Assembly: GCA_012934845.2 (NCBI GenBank)
Contig: WNNJ02002350.1
Span: 29,361-93,360, forward strand
Direction: 5' to 3'
DNA from: Pomphorhynchus laevis
Taxonomy: Eukaryota; Acanthocephala; Palaeacanthocephala; Echinorhynchida; Pomphorhynchidae
Length of the DNA stretch: 64,000 nucleotides
Shown: piece after piece, positions 1-9,100 of the stretch
Position numbering within the stretch: the stretch's first letter is position 1
How the letters are laid out: each line of letters begins with the position of its first letter
The notes under the pieces: generated by a model
The model's input: the letters and a program-made list of their open reading frames with translations, nothing else
The model's database searches: none
What the model was told of the DNA's origin: nothing
Translations under genes and position numbers: made by a program

Positions 1-1610
1 AAGAGGTTAATTCTAATGATTTAAATGTAAATCCAACATATGAACGTAGTGAGTTGAGTTTTGAAACAATTATTACAAGTCACTGTTCTATAATGGATAA
101 GAAGGGTATAAAGGTTGAATCAGATGATAAAACTATACCTGTAATATATTGGAATCTAAAATTACATAAAAATTCAATAAAACCTAGGTTCATATGTAGT
201 GCGTTTAAATGTACATTAAAACCACTTTCTATCTATATGAATAAAATACTTAAAGCAATTAAAGCACACTTTAAAAAATATTGCAAGGTAATCGAAATTA
301 ATACTGGTATAAAACACTATTTCAGTATTAATTCTACAAAAGAATTTTTAGAACAGACAAAAGGAATAAATTTTCAAAATATAAATACATACGATTTTAG
401 TACGTTTTATACAAATCTAGATTTAGTAGATATTAAAGAAGCGTTAGTAAAATTAATTAATCTTACATTTGGAAAAAGATATACATATATATGTTATAAT
501 AATTATAACGCCTATCTAACAAAAATTAAGCCATCAAGTAAATATAAATATATGGATAAAATTGAATTAATAGAATCCTTAAATATTTCGATAAATCAAA
601 ATTATTTAAAAGTAGGGACATCTATATTTAGACAAGTAAAAGGTGTTCCAATGGGTGGTAATAGTAGCCCAATTATAGCTGACTTGTTTTTAAGCTTTAT
701 AGAATATGAATTTGTTCATAACTGTGTAAAAACTAAATCTAAACAATATAAATATAGGAAATATATTTTTCGATACGTTGATGATATATGTGTATTTAAT
801 TCTAATAGTTTTATTCAATTAGTGAACAAATTTATCCAGAAAGCCTTATTCTTAACAAAACCAATATTAATGATAAAGTAAGGTGTATATCTAGATATGA
901 ACATTAAATTAACATTAACTAAAACTACTATTAATTTATATCGTATAGATGACATATTTAAATTTACAAAAAACATAATTTTGCATGAGCATTCATGCAT
1001 ACCATATAATATTAAATATAATAATATAATACATTAAATAATGAAATTTTAAGAATTGCAACAATATGTAATGATATTGGCTTTCTTCAAAATCATTTAA
1101 ATAATTTAATAGATACATATTTTAAACTAGGTTACTATAAAAATAACATCAAGCAGAAAATAGTAAAATATATAAATCAACACAATAATATAAAGAATAA
1201 ATTTAAACTCTTAAGTGGCAAATTTTTATGGATGGATAATAAATAATATACTTTGTATTAGAATAAGATACTAGATAGTTTTATCAGAGGAAATACATCA
1301 TTAGCATGTATTTGGCCCTGCTGCTATGTTGGGTAGAAGAGTTAAGGGCCGAAACCTGATAGCATAGCAGTTCCTCCTGATGACCTCTAATTCTTATTCT
1401 TATACAACGTCTGTTATTTTTTAGTCAATTCATAAAAATGACGTTTATTTAAAATTTCAATTTTTTTTATTTTAACCTGATTTAAATTATTGAAAATCTA
1501 AAAACAATTATTAATTTTATTATTTTATTATTACTTTTTGATTTATCATTGTGATGTTTTTTTTTAGTTTATAATTATATTAAATACGTAGACTCAGTTA
1601 GCTGATTTGA
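1..1610 (+). mobile_element. Penelope-like retroelement (family PLE-1), copy A, 5' part outside window
   Basis: The first 1.25 kb encodes the reverse transcriptase and C-terminal part of a Penelope-like element. Visible RT landmarks are 'PKLHKN'-like (here 'LKLHKN') followed by 'PRFICSAF', 'YDFSTFYTNLD' (motif A), 'GVPMGGNSSPIIADLF' (motif B) and 'RYVDDICVFN' (motif C). No GIY-YIG endonuclease is visible after the RT; the frame ends near 1246 after a basic, Asn/Ile-rich tail. A 360-bp noncoding tail follows, containing a pseudoknot, and ends near 1610 at a junction 'ACGTAGACTCAGTTAGCTGATTTGA' shared in shorter form by other copies in the window. The reading frame is no longer continuous, so this is a dead copy. 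Assignment to Penelope-like elements rests on the RT motifs; an unclassified RT group is the alternative. Confidence 0.75.
1314..1370 (+). other. H-type pseudoknot in the PLE-1 3' tail (copy A)
   Basis: Stem 1 pairs GGCCCT (1314-1319) with AGGGCC (1345-1350). Stem 2 pairs CTGCTATG (1321-1328) with CATAGCAG (1363-1370). The stems interleave, which makes a pseudoknot. Copy B at 27999-28055 keeps both stems and changes the last stem 1 pair from T-A to C-G, a compensatory change. The function is unknown: an RT-recognition structure, a translational signal or a ribozyme are all possible. I found no clean match to hammerhead or HDV cores. Confidence 0.65.
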
Positions 1611-1611
1611 T

Positions 1612-2019
1612 TTATTGGTAATTGATTTACATCAATTATTTTTAAACAATATAATTGATAATTTCAACAATAATCAATTATTTTTAAACAATAGTGACTG
1701 TCGTAATTTATAAACTACATACACTAATTACAATTACCAAGACGTCGATCAGCATTCATCTATCTGAATTGTTCACAAACAAGTTCACAAATACTTCACA
1801 AACAAGAAACAGTCAATACAGTCAAATTCGCCACAGCAAATCTACAATCTACCGGCGGCTCGCTCACGCTCGCCGACTCTACGACGCTTGGCAATTACAA
1901 ATTTACTTACAATGTTACCAAACACAATTGCTGACGATGGGCAAGATCGAAATGATATTATCAGAGGTAAGCGGCCCTGTCGCATCTGCCAGAGGGACAT
2001 CTGGCAGATGTACCTCTGG
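1612..2019. other. Intervening sequence with direct and inverted repeats, no clear gene
   Basis: The stretch after the PLE-1 tail carries a direct repeat of about 20 bp, 'ATCAATTATTTTTAAACAAT', near 1632 and 1673. Just before the LINE fragment there are nested inverted repeats of ATCTGCCAGAGG/CCTCTGGCAGAT around 1984-2025. A short frame at 1888-2020 reads 'RPCRICQRD', which could be a leftover zinc-knuckle-like piece of an element, but the match is too short to assign. Confidence 0.35.
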
Positions 2020-2402
2020 CAGATTAGTTCGTGTTCAAATTCGTCTTTTTATCATTGCTTTTCGCCTTATAACTTCTCATACCCTTTCATTTCTCAACCT
2101 TCCTTTTCTCGACAATTCTCGTACTGTGTATTGTGCTCTGCGTTTCCGTAATTCCCTTCTTTTACATGTCCCAATCTAATCTACCTCTTTTGGCTTCCGC
2201 TCCTTCGTTGTGGCTGCTCCTCTCTTGTGGAATCAACTGCCTATTCATATATGCCGTACTTCAAACGCCAAATCCAATTATTTTTCAATAATTAACTAAT
2301 AACCTGTGATCTTTGATATTCTTTTTTTGTTTGTTAGTGGTCATGTAAGCGTGCATTTTGCACGCATTTGCCACGTTAAATAAATTATTGTATTATTATT
2401 AT
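2020..2402 (+). mobile_element. CR1/L2-like LINE, 3'-terminal fragment (same family as the 48990-52262 copy)
   Basis: From 'RVQIRLFIIAFRLI' through 'SFLNLPFLDNSRTVYCALR' the translation matches the last part of the ORF2 of the minus-strand LINE at 48990-52262, followed by the same 3' UTR. The 3' UTR has the hairpin GCGTGC-ATTTT-GCACGC at 2349-2365 and ends in an ATT-rich tail near 2400. It is a strongly 5'-truncated copy, as is usual for LINE insertions by target-primed reverse transcription. Confidence 0.8.
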
Positions 2403-5260
2403 CGCCTTGACAACTAATGGATACTTCCGCTTTCATAAGTTCAGAGGTTCAAGGTGTGTAGGTTAGGGCTAGGGATTCTTATGTTGCGACCATGCTTCCA
2501 AGGTCCAACCAAATGAAGCCACGACAGAAGTCATAACTCCAACATTAGCAATTCCAAGCGCTTGAGTCGACGCTTCGAACCGTCTATCATGTCTTCAATA
2601 ATGTTGGCGCAGAGAATCAACAACAGTCATACGCATTCCGTACAAAGCACGTGTTCTAGCAGCCACCTATTTCTGTGACAATATCAAACATGCACTGCAG
2701 ATCGGAGATGTCAGTTCATGGACAAAGTTGCTGCTCTTCGCAAAATCATGCTTCAGTGGCCCAATGCCCACAACATGCAAAGGTCGATATAAGCTCGAGA
2801 AGCACATTTGCGAATCAATAAGAGCCTACGCGACAACCGCCTTAACGGATGTGCTATCCATGATACAAACGCCACACAAATATGCAAACCGTTAACTAGA
2901 CGGCAATTCAAAAATTGCTTGTATCAACCTGACCAAGCATGGGAATTACGGTAAAGCACTCCAGCGTTTGGTTTCAGGAGGAATAGTCAGCCCATCTACA
3001 CAAGCACGGACAGCACTGCAAATACTACATCCCCTGACATACAGCATCTGGCGGGATCAGCCACTATCCTCACGTAATCTTATAGAACGACTTTCAAACA
3101 ATCTGACTTCGTCTATATCTGAAGGCCGCGAGACCGTCATTGCCGCGGTCAACTCTTTTCCTTCAGCGTCGAGACCAGGTTGCCTGGGGCTAAGACCGGA
3201 GCATCTCCAGGACATGTTACGAGCAAATAGCGGCGGTTCGCTAGCAGAGAATCTGACGCACCTTGTCAACCACCTTCTGGCGGGACTAGCACCCTCTGAA
3301 GTGGCGCCTTACATTGCCGGCGCTAATTTGATCGCACTTCCCAAAAAGAACGGGGGTATAAGACCAATTGCCGTTGGCGAAACTCTACGCCGTCTCTGCT
3401 CGAAATGCATATGTCTCAAACTCCGCAAACGTTTCGCTGGTCTCCTACAACCAACACAACTTGGGGTAGCAACCCCAAACGCAGTGGAAAGGATCGTTCA
3501 CAACATCCGACGAATCCACGAACTTCACGCCAACGACAACAACTGGGCCTGGGCAAAGATCGATCTTTCAAACGCCTTCAACTCATTGTCCAGAGCGCAC
3601 TTACGAGCGGCGGTCCGAGAGAACGTCCCGGAGCTCTTGCCATGGTTTGACTTTTCATACAAGTGCAAGGCACCCCTTCGTTTCGGCCCGCAGGACCCTC
3701 TCAATTCATGTGAAGGAGTATAGCAGGGTGACCCGTTGGGCCCGTTCCACTTCGCGTTGGCCATTAAGAAAACGATTGAACACGTTTCTCATATCCCTGG
3801 AATAAACCTCAACATGTGGTACCTGGACGATGGCATAGTCGGCGGGACGCCTTCGGCAATTGCATCCGCACTCGGCTGGCTAGACACGAGTTTCAAGGCG
3901 ATTAAATTGCAGCTAAACTGGCGAAAGACAGAGGTCATCGGCACGCCTGAAGCCATAAGATCTTGCTTGGCCCTACTATCCGAGGTGGTTTTGGAGAACA
4001 CCTCTGGAAACATGCACTTGTTAGGCATACCCATCGGTGACGAGTCCTTCATAGAAACCCACCTGACAAACGAGATTCTGCCACCGCTAATCCAGACAAT
4101 CGATGCAGTAGCCAAGCTGCCAGACCCTCAAGTCGGATACCTCCTACTCAAACACTGCGCTTCCTCGTCCAGGATAAACCACCTTCTCCGTTCAGTTGAT
4201 CCAAGGATTACAAAAACGTTTTGTCAGTCATTCGACGGACAAATCGCCAGCGCCTTTGAGAAAATATGCGCGTGTCAACTACACGAAGCAGCGAAATCAC
4301 AGATGACACTCCCAATCCGTCTGGGTGGATTTGGCCTAAGATGCAATGCGGCGCATGTCCAGAGCGCATTTATACATAGCGTGATGCAGGTCGAGAAGAA
4401 TACAGTTTGGATCATACACTTTTTCCTGGCTATTCAGAGGCATTAGCCACCCTTAGAACCACAGTGGGATCTCACTTCATACCGTCTACGGAGGGCGGTC
4501 AATCATCAACCTCACGCCTGATTGAAAATCTTGCCTCGACACAGCTGATACTATCATCTAGCAAAATGGATCGTGCCCAACTACATACAGTGTCGTGTCC
4601 AAAAGCTGGAGCTTGGCTTAGTGCTGTACCAAATGCGGCATCTGGAACGGAATTAACACCCCCACAGTTCTGTATTCTAGTCCGCATGTGGCTTGGGATT
4701 CCTTTACATGAAAAGGATTATAGATGCGCCCGCTGCACGCGCATAGCTGATAAGGAAGGCATACACTCGCTAACATGCCAATACGGGGGTTACCAAGGAC
4801 TGCGGCATAATGCTATTCGTGACGTGGTATTCGCAGCCGCACAATCAGCCCGGATGGATGTAGCTCTGGAAGTGCGAGGTATTATCCCGGACCTACGTGA
4901 ACGGCCGGCAGACATCCTATTTTATGGGGATCCTCCCCATGCAATCGACTTTGCAGTCACTCACCCCCAACAGACGGCATACCGTCGCTCAGCTGCTAAC
5001 GCACAGCTCGCCGCCGCTACATCGTACGCGGCTAATGTTAAAGACCGAAAGTACAAGAGCAGGGTCGAAGCAGCGGGGTATATATTCTCAGCCGCTGTAG
5101 TGGAGTCGTTTGGGGGATGGAATGAAGATGGAAACAGGGTCATTAAACGGGTTGCAAATAACATTAGCCGGACAAGCGGAGTCAGATACGCCGTGACGAT
5201 CTCGCATTTATACCAGCGCCTCTCTATTGCAATAATGAGAGGCAACGCCAAAGCAATGCT
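2403..5260 (+). mobile_element. RLE-type (R2-group-like) non-LTR retrotransposon, family RLE-1, degenerate copy
   Basis: Translation gives, in order, an N-terminal segment with 'WTKLLLFAKSCF' (near 2720), RT with 'GANLIALPKKNGGIRPI', motif A 'KIDLSNAFNSLSR' (3560-3600), motif B 'CEGV*QGDPLGPF' and motif C 'WYLDDGIVGG' (3820-3845). A Cys/His segment 'CARC...HSLTCQYGG' (4730-4790) and a PD-(D/E)xK-like endonuclease 'RPADILFYG...AIDFAVTHP' (4905-4965) follow. This domain order is that of LINEs with a C-terminal restriction-like endonuclease (R2, NeSL, Utopia and relatives). The copy has a stop replacing Gln in motif B (3721-3723), a frame change near 4400 and further damage before 2968. A second, inverted fragment of this family lies at 22555-23500. 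Confidence 0.75.
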
Positions 5261-5645
5261 AGCGTCACTTGACCAGATCCCAATATTGACATTTGATAGT
5301 GGACACCGGGAAACATGTGAACCCGGGAAACGCCTCTTCGAGCCAGACTCTTGTGCTTCGAGCCGAACTCGTGATGTGATGGGACTACCGATTTGCAAAG
5401 ATAACAACAAGAACCATGCCCCAATGAATAAGTACGACGAAATAATTCCCGTGTCATGCATGATTGAGATAGTGCACCACATTCCCGGTACACTTCCAAT
5501 AATCCAGGCCACCCCGATTTCTAACATACAAATAATGCCCCAGCAACCTATCCAAACGATCATGATCATTGAACAGCCGCGTACGACAACTGCGAAGATC
5601 GATATCGACAATGTTGAGTCTTTTCCTGAGCAAGAACGAGAAACA
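5261..5645 (+). other. Open in-frame segment between RLE-1 endonuclease and LIM gene
   Basis: About 128 codons without a stop link the end of the RLE-1 endonuclease frame to the LIM ATG. The reading is Ile/Pro/Gln-rich ('IPGTLPIIQATPISNIQ', 'MPQQPIQTIMIIEQP') and resembles no domain I know. It must contain the LIM gene's 5' UTR and core promoter unless the LIM gene starts further upstream. It may be an element tail, a longer LIM-protein N-terminus, or chance. Confidence 0.4.
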
Positions 5646-5912
5646 ATGGGACCGAAATTTGGTGGGGCAATTGAAAAGTGCTCACGATGTGGAACCACAG
5701 TGTATGCTGCGGAAAGAATTGGTGCGTGCAGTTCGCAATGGCACGAAAAGTGCTTCAGATGTAAAACTTGCAATACAACGTTGACTTTGGGTACATATAA
5801 AGATCACGATGGAGAAATATACTGCAAAGGTTGCTTCGCCGATAAACTTCTTCCATACGACAGAAACCGCAAACAGGCTGAGGAGGAAATAAAGGTCAGC
5901 AAGCAGCTGTAA
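5646..5912 (+). CDS. Small single-LIM-domain protein (CRIP/CRP-like)
   Basis: 88 residues starting 'MGPKFGGAIEKCSRCG'. One complete LIM domain is visible, with zinc ligands C12, C15, H33, C36, C39, C42, C60 and C63 (spacing CX2C-X17-HX2C-X2-CX2C-X17-CX2C). The N-terminal 'PKFGGA' just before the first zinc knuckle is typical of cysteine-rich intestinal protein (CRIP)-type LIM proteins, and fungi also carry similar small LIM proteins. LIM domains bind protein partners, often on actin or in signalling complexes; no substrate can be inferred. A charged C-terminal tail ends 'EEEIKVSKQL'. I chose the ATG at 5646 because it gives the family's normal start. The frame however stays open upstream for about 130 codons back to the RLE-1 endonuclease. 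No intron is needed. V-ATPase subunit F follows 141 bp downstream on the same strand. Confidence 0.8.
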   Translation: MGPKFGGAIEKCSRCGTTVYAAERIGACSSQWHEKCFRCKTCNTTLTLGTYKDHDGEIYCKGCFADKLLPYDRNRKQAEEEIKVSKQL

Positions 5913-6053
5913 TTCAGTAGTTTTTGTATTTGATTTTTTTCTGATGTAATATATTTGTAATATTTGTAAAAAAATCAATTAAATTATTAAAATTTTCATA
6001 TTACAATTTAAAATATTGTAAATATTTAAATATTACAGATCTTAACTTCCGGA
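5913..6053 (+). promoter_or_regulatory. Short intergenic region with splice acceptor before subunit F
   Basis: Only 141 bp, very AT-rich, separate the LIM stop from the subunit F ATG. There is an AATTAAATTATTAAA run near 5976-5991 that could serve polyadenylation. A pyrimidine-poor but plausible 3' splice site TATTACAG ends at 6038, 15 nt before the ATG. It could end a 5' UTR intron or accept a trans-spliced leader. Nothing here separates those options. Confidence 0.4.
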
Positions 6054-6107
6054 ATGCCCGCTACGATGGGAAAAGGGTCTAAGCTAATCGCGATAATCGG
6101 AGATGAA
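6054..6107 (+). CDS. V-ATPase subunit F exon 1
   Basis: Encodes 18 residues from the ATG to 'IAIIGDE' and ends in phase 0 at donor GTAAGT (6108). Confidence 0.9.
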
Positions 6108-9100
6108 GTAAGTTTTTTAGCTAAAAATATTGACTTATTAAGTCATAATAATTTTTTAAAATTATTATTAATTTTTTATATTGACTTAATAAATTTTAAA
6201 GCAACAATTTGCTTACATAATGTTCATAAAATAAAGAATGACTTAAAAATACGTTACATTGAAGTTTTGAGTGATGTTCATGTGCTCAAAAACATATGCT
6301 CTAAAACATGTGCTCTAAAACATGTGCTCTAAAGCAGCTAATCCTTGTATCCTCTAATTAGCTCTAACGCAGCTAATCCTCTAACGCAGCTAATCCTAGA
6401 TAAAGACGCGAAACAGACGTCCTGAATTCGAATCCTATCAGCACCAGTGTACGGAGTAAGCAGATAAAAAGGGTCGAAACTTTTAATGTTGGTCTGGGTC
6501 AGCAGCTGACAAGACCACCCGGCTAATTAGTTCGTCCTTCTGTATTAAAAATAGGAACAATGCATATGAGTATAATATCGTATCAACCAGTAGAATTTCA
6601 GATTACAGATCCAATCAAATTAAATTAAGAAAACATTCATTGCAAGCGGCAGCTTGAAAAACAGTTATCCGGCTAGCGAATAACACAAAAGGGGAGGTTT
6701 CTAATAGATTGTTAGAATACGATCCCCTACCTAAAGTAATATACAGAAATGTACATCTATACCACTGAAGAGGTCAGCCAAGTAGATGTAGCGTTGAATC
6801 ACGATACAGACGTCCTGAGTTCAAATCCGATCAGCATCAGTGTACGGAGAAAGCAGATAATAAGTGTCGAAACTTGAAATGTATGTCTGTCTCAGCAGCT
6901 GATGAGTCCCACCCAGACTGATTAGTAGCGTCCTGCTGTATCAAAAATAGGAACAATACCTGTGAGGATAATATCGTGCCACAATCAGAATAATGATATT
7001 TCATTATTATTCATCATCTTGCATGCCAGTTGTTTCATCTAGAAATGTGTGGCCTAAGAGTGATCCCATTGATACACCATTTATTTTGAGGTAAGTTTTA
7101 TTTTGAAAATAAAAGGAAGTTGATGCTGTGTACATGTTTGTATGTTTCGGAATATCTGGTGATTGCAAGTGTGGATGATTTTTTATATTTTTTCGTAATG
7201 ATTTTGATAGTTTCTTGAACCGGACTTTTGTAAAAAGCTATTCGACGTCAAGTGAGGTGATTATGTCTTTTTCATTTTACTTTAGATCTTTCAATGTCAT
7301 TAGTAGTTGGTCTGTTAATCGGATACTATATGATTAATCGATTTATTTTCTTATAATTCCGTTTATTTTACCGCTAAATATTGACTAAAAAATATTGACT
7401 CCCTTTATTTTCAAAATAAAACTTACCTCCAAATAGATGGTGCATCAATGGGATCACCATTAGGCCCCACTTTTGCAGATTTCTATAGGAGTCAACTGGA
7501 ATGTAAGATGATGAATAACAACGAAGTAACATATAAGCCTGTTTACTATAGACGATATGTCGATGATATCTTGGCCGTATTTAAGCATGATAAAGATGTC
7601 GATACATTTAAGAAAATGATAGAATAAAAATCGAATTTTAAGTTTACTAATAAAATATTCGATAAAGGTTTCACTTCCAAGGTATCTTAATATTCATACA
7701 ACCAAATCAACCAATAAAAACAGCGGTATCCATCAGGGGTATACATCAGCGGTATAATCAGCGGTCTGCAACCAATATAAACAGCGGTATACAACCAATA
7801 AAACAGCGGTTGCCAACCAATAAAGGCATCTATTCCAATTTCACATCATGCACACCTTACAAATATAAATGTGCTGTCGTTAGCAATTTAGTCAACATAG
7901 CTTTAAAATTAAGCAGCCATCACGAGGTGTTAAAAGATGAAATTAAATCAATAAAGCAACATTGGTAAATGCTAGCTACCCATTGAAAGTAATTGACCGC
8001 ATCACGAACAAAGCGATAAAAATGAATAAGCAAATACATACACCAAAAGACAATAATGATTATAACAAATTAATAGTCTACTATGAAAGCAATACCCCGT
8101 CTAATTTCGAAAGAGAAATAAAATAACTTCACGTAACATTAAGGCAGCATGTCAAATGCATAAAGGTCACCAAATCATTGAAAATTCGAAACTACTTCAA
8201 TGTTCGAAAACTAGGATCGGCTTTGTCCTTAAGACAAAGAACAAATAAAGATGACACATTCAATGTCGTATACAAAATACGGGTAAAACAGAAGGCTGTA
8301 ACGCATCTTACATTGGGTATACAACGTAAATTAATCCAGAGAATTAGACAACATAAATACTAGGGTAACGCCATCCACAAGCATATGTTAGAAGAACACA
8401 GTGAAAATAGATATACCGACCATATGAAGAACATCTGCGAAATCATATTCAAATCTAATTCAGCACAACAACTCTGAACGGATAAAGCTCTGCTAATTCA
8501 CATACTACACTCTGTCATAAATATCAAATAGTCATAGATGGGAAGAATTTATGGGTCTTAATGAAATTTGCTAATTCGGAAAATGTTTATTGTTGTATCA
8601 TTTTATAATTTTGAAACTGTAATTTTAATTTCAGATGTCCCAGACGATGACTAATATCTTTAGTCAAAAATTTGAACCGCACAATGCTGAACAAACTAAA
8701 TACGGAGCGAAAAGATTTATTTAATAATTCGGCTAAATATACTCAGGTTATGATTTTACCGATGATATTATAAACATTTTAGGAACAAAACCATTTCGTG
8801 AAAAGAAAACAAAAATAAAAAATAATAGTACACAAGATTTTTCGTGTCAACCATTGGTCCAGTGTCTCGTCGTAGAAGCAGTGTGCGAACCAAACTACTC
8901 CAGATATCGCTATCCTGGGCGACATACCAGAATTCTCTTTCAATTAGCCTAAGACGTTCTTGGGCAAGTTTCGAGATTTGATCTCTCCACCGTTATCAAG
9001 GTCCACCAGGTCTCTTTCCAGAGAGTCCGGCCTGAAATACCCTCCAAGGAAGGCGATCTCTAGACATTCTCAGAACGTGTCTTAGACCCATCAATTGACT

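Noticed and set aside
1314-1370. HDV-like ribozyme fold for the PLE-1 pseudoknot
   Set aside because: The two main stems interleave as in HDV, but no P3, P1.1 or P4 is convincing and the catalytic strand is not recognisable.
1375-1440. CTGATGA plus a later GAAAC (in copy B) in the PLE-1 tail as a hammerhead ribozyme
   Set aside because: No stem II can form in the pyrimidine-rich spacer, stem I does not pair around the GUC-like triplet, and copy A lacks the GAAA box.
4961-5773. Long minus-strand frame antisense to RLE-1 and LIM
   Set aside because: It is the antisense shadow of two well-supported plus-strand coding regions.
6054-6332. A 92-codon single-exon protein beginning at the subunit F ATG
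   Set aside because: After codon 18 the frame reads through the splice donor into AT-rich intron; the conserved protein continues in exon 2 at 13612.
6817-6828. A tRNA gene at the B-box-like sequence
   Set aside because: No cloverleaf can be formed and the acceptor and anticodon arms are absent; at most a tRNA-derived SINE head.
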